Origin: Prorocentrum cordatum
Lineage: Eukaryota > Sar > Dinophyceae > Prorocentrales > Prorocentraceae
Direction of reading: 5' to 3'
NCBI GenBank assembly: GCA_963575745.1
Contig: CAUYUJ010018294.1
Span: 663,043-727,042, forward strand
DNA: 64,000 nt
Shown: one piece after another, positions 1-10,236 of the stretch
Position numbering within the stretch: position 1 is the first letter of the stretch
How the letters are laid out: each line of letters opens with the position of its first letter
Made by a program: the position numbers and the translations under genes
Notes under the pieces: generated by a model
The model's database searches: none
Seen by the model: the letters and a program-made list of their open reading frames with translations, nothing else
Told to the model about the DNA's origin: nothing

Positions 1-203
1 CGGAATGGCGGAGCTGGAGAACTCATAGCTGACAGAAAACGTTGTACGAATGCAGGAGCCACCTTCGGATACCAGTCAAGCCCCACCACTTGCATTGGGG
101 AGGAATTCGGAATGGGGGTCGCGTCTGCATGTGACTCGCTTCCAACGGCCGCACACCCCAAGAGCAAGATTCCAACAAGCGAACTACGTGTTCGTGCACA
201 CAC

Positions 204-257
204 ATATATGTATATATATACACATCTATATATAGTTATATATACACATATATACAT
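204..257. repeat. TA/CA microsatellite
   Basis: Alternating purine-pyrimidine run of TATA and CACA steps, AT-rich in an otherwise GC-rich window. Similar short TA runs occur near 21983, 39961 and 62066. No gene is associated with it. Confidence 0.85.
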
Positions 258-260
258 CAG

Positions 261-430
261 GGTTAGAGGGCCGAACAGTCGTTCGCTGTCCCTGGGTGCG
301 TGGCTGAAGGGGGATGCCGCGGTGTTGATTGTTGCTGCTGCGTTGCGTAAATTGTCGTCTTCCTCGCCCGCGACCCGCTCGCGAGCCAAACGCGGCCCAC
401 CCCGCGACCCACCCCCGTTGCTTCGACAAC
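261..430 (+). repeat. Dispersed repeat, copy 1 (partner at 41441-41670)
   Basis: Shares the block CCTGGGTGCGTGGCTGAAG, then a CCGCGGTG segment and GATTGTTG, with 41465-41520 in the same orientation. Both copies run into a CGCGACCCACC-rich tail. The TGGCTGAAG part loosely resembles a Pol III A box, but I see no convincing B box, so a SINE origin is only a possibility. Confidence 0.65.
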
Positions 431-1240
431 AGAATCGGCGCCTGCGGCGGGCCCGCTGTGCAATCGGTGGAAACATCGGAATCTGCGGCGGCCTTCTTCG
501 GAGCTTCGCAGACTGCCGACGATCCCGCCGCCAGGCCACTCTTATCCGCAGCTGAGGGATGCGATGTCTAATGGTTAGTCGTAGTTATATAATGTATATG
601 TCCTCCACGTATGGGCCCACCTCGGGGAATTCCTTGCGGCGGCGCGGATCATAACTTCTTCCGCCCCATCGAAATTGATTCGTACGCCGTTGGACGCGAA
701 GGGCGTCACTGACGATACCCATAGGCCCGCGGCTGATGGTGCAAAAGATGATAAAGGCGAGCCTGGGGCGTACAAACATCGTTCACGATGCTTCACCCAT
801 CCTCTAACCCACTCCAAGCGAAGCATCGCACGGAGCTAACCTGCGAGATGAGAGCCTCAAGTATCGCCATGCTCAAATCCAAGACACTTCGACCGACTGC
901 AGCACATCAAGCAAGGATGCCGCATACAATGGATGCCGCCCTCTACTTTGACGCCTCCTGGCTCTAGAGAGACGCCAGAGAGGAGCTCCCAGGAGCACCT
1001 CCAGGGAGCGCAGACAAGAAGACAGGACAAACACACCACGGCCCAAGCACACACACCATCCTAGACCGTCACGCGGAGGCCGCTGCTGAGGCCGGCCCCG
1101 GCGTGCCTCGGGGAGGTCAGACCCCGAGGCGCCAGCCCGGCACACGACCTTCGGAGGAGCGACTCGGGCGGCCACGGAACAGTCCCTCGCTGTTCGCTCG
1201 GGCATTGCACGGTCAAGACTCGCTGTTTGGTCAGGGACCT
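430..1240. other. No supportable gene
   Basis: Non-repetitive GC-rich sequence with only short overlapping ORFs on both strands, none with recognisable domains. I see no gene here. Confidence 0.5.
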
Positions 1241-1280
1241 CCCAAATGGGGTCCGAGTCGGTGGGGTCGGAGGATCAACG

Positions 1281-1420
1281 CGCATCGCCGATGCATCGGC
1301 GATGCGTCGGCGACGTCGGCGATGCATCGGCGCCATCGGCGTGGAGAAAATCGGACTCCACTTCGACCCGCATCGCCGACGCGTCGACGATGCGGCGCGA
1401 CCCTCCGACGCCACCAACCC
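1281..1420. repeat. GATGC/CGGCGATG palindromic repeat cluster
   Basis: Degenerate GCATCGGCGAT units. Positions 1281-1306 form a perfect 26-bp palindrome centred on ATGCAT, and further GATGCATCGGCG and CGCCGACGCG units follow up to about 1400. Confidence 0.75.
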
Positions 1421-1782
1421 GGACCCCCTCTGGGAGGCCCAGCGAGGTGCAGGCAAGGAAACGTCACTGCCAGCAGCGCCCTTTTCCACACGCTCGGCGG
1501 CAGCGCACCAGAGCGTACATTGTCTATCAGCACGTGCGTGCTGCTAAGCGAAATTGGGCAGTGCATAGAGGCGGCGTCGACCGCGAGGGAGGTGTGCCTG
1601 CCACGCCTCGGTGGCCACGGCCGAGGAAGACTGCTCGGCAATGGCGGGCCAACCGTCGTTTCAGTCATGGCCACCAAAGCATGGCCGTCAAAGCTCCCAA
1701 GACGTGACGGACGCGAATGGGGGTTGGAGGCATGCCATCCAGGGCTCCAGAACGCGTTGACAATCCTGTGAGCCCAGACCCC

Positions 1783-2110
1783 CGAAGTCGACGTCGTGAC
1801 TTTTGTTCACGGCGTCGACCCCCAGACCCACAGCGTCGACCCCCAGAGGCCTGGACCTCTTCCCCAGAACAGGTTGTTTTCATCCCGAGTCGGTTTTGAC
1901 GGTCCCGAGGCCCGATGAGTGATGGGCCTGTTTTCCACCACCACAACCATACGTTGGAGGGGGAGGGAGTCCCCCTCCTCTTCCTCCTCCTCCTCCTCCT
2001 CCTCCTTCTCCTCCTCATCCTTCCCCCCTCCAACTTATGGTGGTAGTGGTGGAAACCAAGCCCATCAATGAGGGCCCCTGGAGGCCGACAATAGCGAAAA
2101 ACCTCCCGTC
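1783..2110 (+). repeat. Dispersed repeat family R1, copy interrupted by a small element
   Basis: Matches segments at 38975-39130 (+), 46260-46448 (-), 55175-55300 (+) and partly 18755-18850 (+). Shared blocks in order are CGACGTCGTGA, CCCCAGAAC, CATCCCGAGTCG, TTTTGACGGTCCCGAGGCCC and GGCCCCTGGAGGCCGA. In this copy the last two blocks are separated by the element at 1920-2067; in the other copies they are adjacent. Confidence 0.75.
1920..2067. mobile_element. Foldback (MITE-like) element with a CCT core, copy A
   Basis: The 148-bp element begins TGATGGGC and ends GCCCATCA. Its inverted arms are about 45 bp and include TTTCCACCACCAC on the left and its near complement GTGGTAGTGGTGGAAA on the right. 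Between the arms lies a CCT/CTC tract. It is flanked by the direct duplication ATGAG (1915-1919 and 2068-2072). Removing it plus one ATGAG restores the R1 repeat as seen uninterrupted near 39076-39105 and 46329-46358. It has no coding capacity, so it is presumably mobilised in trans. Superfamily is not assigned. Confidence 0.82.
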
Positions 2111-2261
2111 GTGAGTCTTTCGCGCCGCGAGGTCTAGGAACTGCCCATCGAGCCTGCGCCTCCCTGGAGCTGCACCCTCCGCCTCTCTAGCGTCCTGCCG
2201 TTCACCTCCCCCGTCCGCCCACCTACTCCCCTCTCCCACCCTCGCCCCATGCGCCCCACAC

Positions 2262-2437
2262 CTTCCCTCCTCCTCCCTCCTCCTCCTCCTCCTCCTCCTC
2301 CTCCTCCTCCTCCTCCTCCTCCTCCCTCCTCCTCCTCCTCCTCCTCCCTCCTCCTCCTCCTCCTCCCCGTCCGCCTCCTCCTCCTCCCCCGTCCGCCTCC
2401 TCCTCCTCCTCCTCCTCCTCCTCCTCCTCCTCCTCCC
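2262..2437 (+). repeat. CCT trinucleotide tract
   Basis: Long homopyrimidine tract of CCT units interrupted by CCCT and CCGTCCG. All long ORFs across it (Ser, Leu, Pro, Glu, Arg or Gly runs) are products of the repeat. Confidence 0.95.
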
Positions 2438-2439
2438 AC

Positions 2440-2766
2440 TTCCCTCCGCCCCCCGCCCGCACCTCCCTCTCCTCTTGCTGACCCTCTTCCTTCCTCCCTT
2501 CCCCCCCTCGCCCGCACCTCCCCCTCCTCCTTATCCTGCGCTTCCTTCTTGTCCTCCTGCCTCTTACCCTCATCTCCGCCCTGGAGCCCTGGAGCTGCAA
2601 TGCCCCCCCGACGCCGAAGCCGTGGCCGTGGGCGAAGGACCCGCAGGCAGGGTGCGCGGCCGCCCGGTGGGAAGCGGCCCAGCACCGCGGCCCCCCGCCA
2701 CAGCCTGGCCCCCGGGACAGGTGCAGGCTCGAGCACCGTGGGTTGGCGGCGCGCACAAGGGGCGAG
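2440..2766. other. GC-rich unique sequence, no supportable gene
   Basis: Follows the CCT tract. Proline/arginine-rich ORFs exist in several frames, but none carries a recognisable motif. Confidence 0.4.
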
Positions 2767-2902
2767 AGGGAGGGGGGGAAGGCTTCTGAGAAGGAGGCTG
2801 CTTCTTAGAAGGCGCAGGCCTTACGTCTGTAGATAGGTAAGGCTCGCGCCTTCTGAGGAGCAGGGGTGCTTCTAAGAAGCCTTCCCCCCTCTCCATCCCC
2901 AA
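2767..2902. repeat. Foldback element FB1, copy 1
   Basis: Large imperfect palindrome. The left arm contains GGCTTCTGAGAAGG and GCTTCTTAGAAGGCGC, the right arm GCGCCTTCTGAGGAGC and GCTTCTAAGAAGCC, around a short TACGTCTGTAGATA centre. A second copy lies at 36090-36215. Related TTCTNAGAAG palindromes occur at 25460-25570. Confidence 0.8.
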
Positions 2903-3202
2903 CGTGCGCGTGGCTGAATGGGGGCGGGGGGGGGGCGGGTACGGCTGAGGAGACGACACCGCTCGCCAGGTGTTGGCGCACTTTGGCTGTCCACTTTTGG
3001 AGGGGGGCTGTAAAGTGTTTTGTTTCCATCATCTCTGTCTGCGTTACGGCGAGTTTCCCCAAATTGCCTCAGACAGCGCCCCTGTGACCGTCGGCGCGTG
3101 GTCAACGCCCGCAACCAAGTCAGCAGCGGAGGCGGAAGCAGCAGAGGGGCAAGGGCAGGGACCCGAAACGGCCCAAATCGTTGACTTTCCTCCGGTCGTT
3201 CG

Positions 3203-3440
3203 GAACGATCGCGGCGTGCGCGCGTCCTCGGTCTTCTTCCGGCTGCCCATGATGGCCCCAGACCTCCAAGGTAGCTCGAAGACGGCCCCGCAACACCCTC
3301 CCGAGAGAGCCTCAAGACGGTCCTAGAAGGCCTCGAGAACGATCTTGGCGTGCGCGCGTCCTCGGTCTTCTCCCGGCGGCCCATGATGGCCCCAGGGGCC
3401 TCCCAGGTAGCCCCAAGACAGCCCCAGAAGCCCCCCCCCC
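3203..3440 (+). repeat. Direct repeat, about 136-bp period, two copies
   Basis: GGCGTGCGCGCGTCCTCGG followed by TCTTC, CCATGATGGCCCCAG and a CAGCCCC-type segment occurs at about 3212 and again at about 3348. The surrounding GACGGCCCC/CCTCAAGA low-complexity sequence resembles that at 21190-21560 and 36905-37085. Confidence 0.75.
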
Positions 3441-3567
3441 TAGAGGGCCTCAAGAGGGCCTCAAAAGGGCTCGGGGCTGGGCATCGGGGATCGGGGGAGA
3501 AGGCTTGGACGCCCGGAAAGGAGGAGGCACCCGTCGAGACCCCCAGACGTGAGGCCCTTTCCTGGGG

Positions 3568-3712
3568 CCTCCTCCTCCTCCTCCTCCTTCTCCTCCTCCT
3601 CCTCCTGTTCCTCCTCCTCCTCCTTCTCCTATGCCTCCTCCTCCTTCTCCTCCTCCTCCTCCTTCTCCTCCTCCTCCTCCTCTTCTTCCTCTTCTTCCCC
3701 CGGGGCTCCATC
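3568..3712 (+). repeat. CCT trinucleotide tract
   Basis: CCT units with interspersed CTT, TGC and TGT, ending in CTTCTTCC. No gene. Confidence 0.93.
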
Positions 3713-3904
3713 CTCGAACTGCCGATCTTGGTCTGCGGGCCGAGGGGATGGGGCGTTGGACTGAACTGGGCGGCGCGCAAACAAAAACAACAAGGGGAGA
3801 GGGGCGGCCTTCCAAGGAGGCAGGATGCCTCTCCGACGGGCCTTCTGCGGCCACCTGACTACAGCGAGACTGGATCAAAGGATTCTCAGGGATTATACAA
3901 TGCC

Positions 3905-4025
3905 CTCGGACGCCAAAGTCGAAACCGAAGTCGGAATCCCATGGCATATGGCCAAGGGCTGGAATGGGCCGAGAGGCCATGATGCAAGGGTGCCCTTGGG
4001 AAGGTGCTCATCCTCATGGTGCGGC
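3905..4025 (+). repeat. Dispersed repeat, copy 1 (partner at 38248-38347)
   Basis: Both copies share CCAAAGTCGGAA, CCCATGGC, GGCCGAGAG, GATGCAGGGG and GCTCATCAT, followed by ATGCGGCT, in the same order and orientation with scattered differences. Function unknown. Confidence 0.65.
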
Positions 4026-4399
4026 TGGCTTGCAAGCCATATGGGCCCCAGAAACACCCGAGACGAGGCGGTGAGCCTCCTTACTTCTTTCAGGCCGCCA
4101 CGCTGAGCCTGCCAAAGCCTGTGCGCCGCCAATAGGGAGCTCATCAACGAGGGCCCCTGGGCGAACGATAACGACACATCTGCGTCGCTTCGGCGGGGGG
4201 CCGGAGTCCCTGGCCGCTTCCCGGGCTCGAGGCTTGAGCTCTCAGCGGCTCTGCAACATCTCGGAGTACAGGCTCCACAAGACGCCCGCACGGAGCGACA
4301 TCACCCCTCCAGGGGAATCTTGGCGGCTGCTGCTTCCCCGCCGCCTGCATCAGTGCGGACAACGGGATCTCGCACGATGCAAAAACGGGCATTGCCGTC

Positions 4400-5245
4400 T
4401 CAAGACGGCCATCCGCCGGGCATCATGCCGCCCTGCATCATGTTGCCTGGCTGCATGCCCGGCTGCATGCCACCTTGCATGCCCGGCTGCATGCAGCCGC
4501 CCATCATGCCGCCGGGCATGCCGCCAGGCATGCCGCCCTGCATTCCGCCCTGCATTCCGCCCTGCATTCCGCCCTGCATGCCGCCCTGCATGCCGCTCTG
4601 CATGCCGCCCTGCATTCCGCCTGGCATGCCGCCCTGCATTCCTCCCATGCCCTGCATTCCACCCTGCATGCCACCCATGCCGCCTGCCATACCTCCCATG
4701 CCGCCCTGCATACCGCCCATTCCGCCTGGCATGCCTCCTGGCATGCCGCCTTGCATGCCGCCGCCCATCCCGCCCTGCATGCCCATGCCTCCTGGCATGC
4801 CGCCGCCCATGCCTCCAGGCATGCCGCCTGGCATACCGCCCATGCCTCCTGGCATCCCACCTGGTGCTCCGCCTGGCATTCCACCCATGCCACCGCCCAT
4901 GCCTCCGCACGGCCCGCCCATAGCGCCTCCGCCCATCGGGCCGCCCATGCCCATGGCACCGCCGCCCATAGAGCCGCCCATGGCACCACCCATTGGGCCG
5001 CCACGCATGCCACCTCGGGGGGTCCGCTTAGGCACTTCGCAGATGGGTAAGGCATCATCGCATAACATGGTAGCAAGTGTGAATCCCAAACCATAGGCTC
5101 TTGTACTCTCGATGTGCAACCTATGTCGTGCAACCTGCGTATTGTGCATCCGCTCATGGCAACCTCCCATGCACGAACCCAAATCCAACTCATCCAGCCG
5201 CATCTTGCTGGCAAAACTCAAGAGGGTGCAAGTAAAGTCACTCAT
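4400..5245 (-). CDS. Gly/Met-rich repeat protein, hypothetical
   Basis: Open frame of 281 codons from an ATG at 5245 to a TGA at 4400. The first 75 or so residues are non-repetitive and include several cysteines. The rest is almost wholly GGM, GGMP and GGMQ repeats, written mostly with GGC codons. GGMP-type repeats are known at the C-termini of some Hsp70s and of the co-chaperone Hip, but no chaperone domain is visible here, so that link is not claimed. The opposite strand is also open over the repeat as an MPPCM-type frame; the minus frame is preferred because it has a non-repetitive N-terminal part and the simpler repeat. A splice acceptor could lie near the start of the repeat, so the true N-terminus is uncertain. 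Similar but shorter GGMP-coding patches occur on the minus strand near 20450-20530 and 22680-22930. It could also be simply a non-coding minisatellite. Confidence 0.35.
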   Translation of the reverse strand: MSDFTCTLLSFASKMRLDELDLGSCMGGCHERMHNTQVARHRLHIESTRAYGLGFTLATMLCDDALPICEVPKRTPRGGMRGGPMGGAMGGSMGGGAMGMGGPMGGGAMGGPCGGMGGGMGGMPGGAPGGMPGGMGGMPGGMPGGMGGGMPGGMGMQGGMGGGMQGGMPGGMPGGMGGMQGGMGGMAGGMGGMQGGMQGMGGMQGGMPGGMQGGMQSGMQGGMQGGMQGGMQGGMQGGMPGGMPGGMMGGCMQPGMQGGMQPGMQPGNMMQGGMMPGGWPS

Positions 5246-5299
5246 CGTAACTTGCTCCCAATCTCGACTGGCCCAATGACGTGCGGACCCTGCTCATGC

Positions 5300-5445
5300 A
5301 AATGACGAAGGCGACGGAACCAAAGGTGACGACGACGGCGGTTATTTCGACAACGACGGTGGTGATGATGATGGTGATGATGACGATAGCAACGATGACG
5401 CTGATGAGGATGATTGTCCTGATAAGGATGATGGTGCGCGCGCGA
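5300..5445. repeat. GAC/GAT-rich simple sequence
   Basis: Degenerate GACGACG and GATGATGAT runs. No coding signal beyond repeat translation. Confidence 0.75.
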
Positions 5446-5449
5446 GCAT

Positions 5450-6640
5450 TCCGAATACCTGACTTGCTAAAAATGCTGGGTCCCGTGGACAATTGGACAC
5501 CCATGTGCTGAAAGGCTTGGGAAGCTGTTGGCTTTGTTGTGACTTCGAAAGGCGCGCGCGCGGAGACATGCGCGTGTGACCCGCATGGTAATACTGACAA
5601 AGACCGCGGGCGCACGCTGATTGCTGAATCTGTTCGGCATGCGAGCGCGTCTGGCCCGCACGCCTTCAAATACAATCATATACCAACATTCCAGGCCCGA
5701 TGGTTTTCCCGTGAGGATTCAGCGGGTGCGCGGGCAGAGATCGGGCAACGTGACGTTTGAAAACATATGGTGATTGATAGCTGTTGAGTGTCTGTGTCTT
5801 GAGACGGTCGAATGCAATTTCCTTCTCTCATGGCAAGCTTCACATGCGAGCGACGGAGCGCGCATGTGGCCAGCATGCTATTATGCGAATGGGACTGCAA
5901 CAGAAACGCGCTTCTTACATCAGCGCATGCGCACCGCACTGGAACTTGTGCGGTGGATGACGATTGCGTGTCGATGCTGGCTGGCTGGGGATGATACTAT
6001 GTGGAATCTAAAACGAACGACTGCGCAACATGAACTGTCAAAATGCTCCGAGAAGAATCGCGAACCCCGGCCGCGGTGGGGGCGACCGAGTCTGCAGGCA
6101 TCGTGCTACCAGAAGGAACATGCAATAAGGAACGATGGGGCTTTTCTGGCCACGGCAGGCCTGGGCCACAAACAGGTTCCACGATATGCATCTAAGGAAC
6201 GACTCGGAAACCCGAGCCCCTCCTGAGCCCAGAACGGTTCTTATTTTAGCGTCTGGACTGACATTCCTCTGAGGAAAGGTAACACCCATCGGTCGGAAAA
6301 AATAGGTAGAAACACGAAGTAGGACGGCGTTGAAAGGTGATCGGGTTCCGTCCGCCCCTAGGGCAGGACGGCAAGGGCCAAGCCACTCGACCACTGATGT
6401 AGGAAGGCGCTGAAAGTAGATTGGAACCTGGGAGTCCCAAAACACCTACTTTCAACGACCGATGGGTACGGGTGTTGCAGTCTGTGCGGTGCCGCTGGCA
6501 CTGTGCAGTCCATGCTGCCCCGACGACCCGCGCACAGGGCGGCGACGAGGCGCCCGTGGGGCGCCCTCCGAGCGAGGGCCCAGAAGACCAGCCAGCGCCC
6601 GTGGGCGCTCAAAGAGGCGCCCACGGGGGCCCAACAGGCG
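5450..6640. other. Unique sequence without a supportable gene
   Basis: Moderate-GC sequence. The longest reading frame (about 150 codons, plus strand, 5774-6226) has no recognisable domain and no similarity that I can identify. A gene fragment cannot be excluded. Confidence 0.35.
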
Positions 6641-6644
6641 ACGC

Positions 6645-6812
6645 CACGCCTCCTCCTCCTCCTCCTCCTCCTCCTCCTCCTCCTCCTCCTCCTCCTCCTC
6701 CTCCTCCTCCCCCTCCTCCTACTCCTCCTCCTCCTCCTCCTCGTCCTCCCCTTCCTCCTCCTCCTCCTCCTCCTCCTCCTTCTCCTCCTCTTCCTCCTCC
6801 TCCTCGCCCAAC
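6645..6812 (+). repeat. CCT trinucleotide tract
   Basis: CCT units within GC-rich sequence made of recurrent GGCGCCC and ACCAGGCG blocks (6530-6950). The flanks repeat the motif AACAGGCG on both sides (near 6629 and 6809). Confidence 0.93.
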
Positions 6813-6819
6813 AGGCGGC

Positions 6820-7880
6820 GCCCACGGGCGCCCGGAACACCCGGCCAACGCACGGGGCGCCCCGGAGGCGCGCCCACCAGGCGAGGCCAGGAAACCCAGC
6901 CAGCGCGCGAAGGGGCCACGAGGCGCCCCGGGGCGCCCATCAGGCGAGCACCCGCAGCAAAACACAAACCCCATCACGCAGAACGACAAGGAAGCCAACG
7001 GAAACCAAACCCTGGTGCAAGCACTGCTTCGGGAATAGACCTGCGAGTCCCGGTACGTATTTTTTAATTCACCTGTCCTGCAACTACAACGCCCTCTCGA
7101 AATGCTGACTGTGTTCCACCCCAGCTGCCCGAGTCCCCAGATGGTGGCCCTAGGCCACGACTGGCTAATTACTCACTGCGGCCCCCAGATATTAACCTCT
7201 CTGAAGCGAACCATTCAAAATTCGCCCCGTTCACACCTGAACAGCAAACTCACACGACACGATCTGAAAATAGGTACTGCTCATCTCCACTCAGCCACAT
7301 CCTGATGCAAACTTGTTCGTTGGCTCCCCCATTGTACACACGCAAACACCACCTACGAATTACCGCTTCCTTTTGATGTAGGGACATCAACCGCGTCCAC
7401 GTGTGGTCGTGCCGCCAGCTCAACCAAAACAGTCGTCGGGCCGTTGCCGTCCTCGCCGTCGTCGTTCCTTCGTTCCTCTTCGCGGCCGCCGTCTGCGGCT
7501 GCCTTTGTGTTTCCTGCCTGGACCTCGTGCGCCCGCGCGGGGGCGAGCGAGGCAGGCCCAGAAGCCCAAGAGTCCCCCCCTCCCGTCTCCCTGCTGCCCC
7601 CCCCCTGCGTTGCCCCCCCCATTACCCCTCCTCCCCACGGATCTTCATCTCCTCCCTCCCCGCCCCATCCACCCTCCGCCCCCTCCTTCCCTCTCCCCGC
7701 CTCCCTCGCCCAGCCTCCCTCCTCCTTCCTCCTCGTGTTCGGGCCTTTTTTGACCCAATCAATTGGGTGCAAGCAACCGTTGCGCGCCTGTCTGGTCTCA
7801 GGCCTAGAGTGCGTCACCTGGTACCAGTTGAATTTCGTTTTCTGGCCCACGAGTTGGGCAGCGGGCGACCACGACAGAGC
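6820..7880. other. GGCGCCC-rich flank, then unique and CCCTCC-rich sequence
   Basis: After GC-rich GGCGCCC blocks, an AT-richer unique stretch (6960-7400) leads into a CCCTCC-rich stretch (7570-7740). I see no supportable gene. Confidence 0.4.
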
Positions 7881-7887
7881 GTAAATA

Positions 7888-7907
7888 AGCTGCGAGAGAG
7901 AGAGGGG

Positions 7908-7939
<32 letters not shown>

Positions 7940-7952
7940 CAGAGAGAAAGAT
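7888..7952 (+). repeat. GA dinucleotide tract
   Basis: GAGAGA run with occasional GGG and AAA interruptions. Confidence 0.9.
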
Positions 7953-9140
7953 GTGCGAACGCCAAGTTCATTTTGATAGTGGCAGCAGCATCCCAGAGGC
8001 ATGCGCAACACCACAGTTCGGAGCCAAGCATGCCGAGACACAGGCAGAAGACAGCGAGTGGTTTCAAGCCAGGCGGTGCCAGGTATAGTGAATTTCCATC
8101 GTGCAGCATGTCGAATCTTGCATCATCCAAGACACGCGGTTTCCGCCCATCAGCGCCGACAGAGAACACGCAGATATCAGACAAAGTAGAGCAACAAACC
8201 ATGAAGGCACAATTGCGTCAATCGTCCAGCATCCCGTCCGCGTAGGCGCAAGTCAGATCAATAGACGATATCTGATCACCGTACCGAGCCTCGAGATTGC
8301 AAGGGGCCCCCTGGCATCGCCGACTGTCAATTGCGTCGACGAGCCCACTTGCGAGTCCAATGAAGAAGCGCACGCCTCCCATTCGGACCAGAAGGGCCGA
8401 CGAGAGGACTCGACGGCCAATTCTAAGGCCGCCGATGAAAACCAAACGCGGCACGGTGCATAGATTTTGTTCTCTAAGAAAAACAAAAACGATGCACGGT
8501 ACCGCCCGGAGACCTCCATGTGGTGAGGCCTCTCAAAGAAGTCCTTCTGACCCTTCACCCGCGAAACCGCAGGGCCCCGCGAGGATTTTCAAGGGCGCGG
8601 ATGCGGGGGCAAGTCAGTCCACAAACCCAGCACCACTACCATGCGCAAATCGGCAAGTATAAAAAATGCACCAGGGAGGTGGCCACGGTATTGCGCATGT
8701 GGAGGCGAGAATCGGCAGATTGGTACAGTTCCAGCTCCCAGTCGGATATTCAGTATCAGCGAGCAAGTGGACTCAAACATATAGAAGACGAGCAGCATGC
8801 GCTCAGTATGACGATCGGCCCAGCGTTACCATAAATTTCAGAGAAGCGCAGGTTCTGGGTTCCAATACCATCCAACGCAACGGATTGTTCAGCACACGGA
8901 AGTAAGTTGAAAGGGCAGCTGGACGCCATCGAGAGACAGGTCCAGGTGGCATACCACATCGGACACAACAAAACACGTACCCAGGAATTGTAGCAGCACT
9001 TCGCGATGGCACTATATCAAGTGGTGTATGCACGGGTGCCAGAAGAGAGAGAGGTTCCCACCAGGTCAGGTAAAACAAACAGGTCATGTAAAAAAATGCC
9101 AGGAAGACCGAATCAGAAGCAACAAAGTATCTTGAACAAT
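7953..9140. other. Sequence 5' of the LINE, unassigned
   Basis: Less GC-rich than the surroundings and similar in composition to the LINE that follows. Short ORFs are present in all frames without recognisable domains. It may include the LINE 5' untranslated region, but the 5' boundary of the element could not be found. Confidence 0.3.
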
Positions 9141-9145
9141 GTCAG

Positions 9146-9925
9146 TTGCAGCACACGCAGGCTCTGGAAGATTTGGAGCTATTGTTGTCCATTTCGGGAA
9201 GCTTGCAGCACAGCCAAAGCCATGGCAGAAAAGATAGACGACTCAGACGACGACATGAGCGTCGAGGAGGATCAGCTTGCAGCCCAGTCCGAGCGCATAT
9301 AGTATCAGCAGCAGGAGGTATGCCAGCCAGGCCTAGCAATGACAGCGGAAGTGGAGGCGGACCAGCACACATTGCCGCAATCCAGGCAACTAAGATGCAA
9401 ATGAACATGTTGCACCAACAGATGGCAGTCATCCAAGCGGGCCTGTCACAAGTGGATATCAAACAGAGGCAGGCAGTCGGAGAACCACCAGCAGCGCCGG
9501 CAGCGAGTATCCCCGGTGATGCAGCACCAGCAGGCGCAGGCACGGCAGCACAAGAGGCAGCACCAGCACAAACAGCACTAGCGGGAGACGCAGCCCTAGA
9601 GGTACCGCCACCAGGTGACGGAGTACCAGCTGACCACCAGTTTCCACCAGGATCGCTGTTGGCCAGAGCAGCAGGGGGCCGCAGCCATCGTGGCCCAGGA
9701 GCGGCAGCCAAGCCAACGTTGCGCAAATCGGCCGACAAGGGCACGCGCGGAGGCAGAGGCAGCCGGCACGACACAGGCACAGATGATCGCAAGACCAAGT
9801 TCGACGAGGCAGCGCAGCACTCACGGAGCCAAACAGCCAGATTGGCAGCCGCGTCGGCTACGAGCCCAATCGAGCTCGAGGAAGAGGTCGACACAGATGG
9901 TGCTGATTCCAATGCCACCAGCTAA
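9146..9925 (+). CDS. ORF1-like segment of the LINE, open frame
   Basis: 259-codon open frame upstream of the RNase H region. Residues near 75-105 form a helix-prone stretch rich in Met, Gln, Ile and Leu (MQMNMLHQQM visible), compatible with a short coiled coil. It is followed by an Ala/Pro-rich middle and a basic, acidic-ended tail. There is no CCHC knuckle or RRM of the kind some LINE ORF1 proteins carry. Position suggests a structural (gag-like) protein, but the assignment rests on location only, and another plus-strand frame is also open over part of it. Confidence 0.3.
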   Translation: MQHTQALEDLELLLSISGSLQHSQSHGRKDRRLRRRHERRGGSACSPVRAHIVSAAGGMPARPSNDSGSGGGPAHIAAIQATKMQMNMLHQQMAVIQAGLSQVDIKQRQAVGEPPAAPAASIPGDAAPAGAGTAAQEAAPAQTALAGDAALEVPPPGDGVPADHQFPPGSLLARAAGGRSHRGPGAAAKPTLRKSADKGTRGGRGSRHDTGTDDRKTKFDEAAQHSRSQTARLAAASATSPIELEEEVDTDGADSNATS

Positions 9926-10236
9926 GCATCTTGCGTGATTGGGCTCCGTGTTCATCGATTTCAGAAGCCCCCACCGAACTCAATTGCAGGATGCCAATCT
10001 GCTTAACCAGAGGATGGTGGCACAGCTACCCCCATCATAGAGCCCTCCATGGGGGGATCAAAGGAGTTGCCACGAGCCCAGTACCGCGAGCTGGACCCAC
10101 GTTTCACCTACTCACTACGCCTTGGTCCAAGTGGCTTTGAAGTGATATTATCGCGCGTGCTCCCGTCTGGCACTCGGCCACGATTCGGGGTCTGGCAGAG
10201 CTTGTCATACTTAATGGCGTCGAGACTCTCACCCCT

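Noticed and set aside
2223-2836. Long ORFs of poly-Pro, poly-Ser, poly-Leu, poly-Glu, poly-Arg or poly-Gly over CCT/AGG tracts (also at 3.6, 6.7, 24.7, 45.2, 53.9, 55.1, 56.7, 59.2 and 63.7 kb)
   Set aside because: Open in up to six frames because the repeat lacks stop codons; no non-repetitive domain is attached.
4320-5096. Plus-strand MPPCM/MPPCI repeat ORF opposite the Gly/Met frame
   Set aside because: It has no distinct N-terminal sequence, and the minus-strand reading is the better candidate; at most one of the two is coding.
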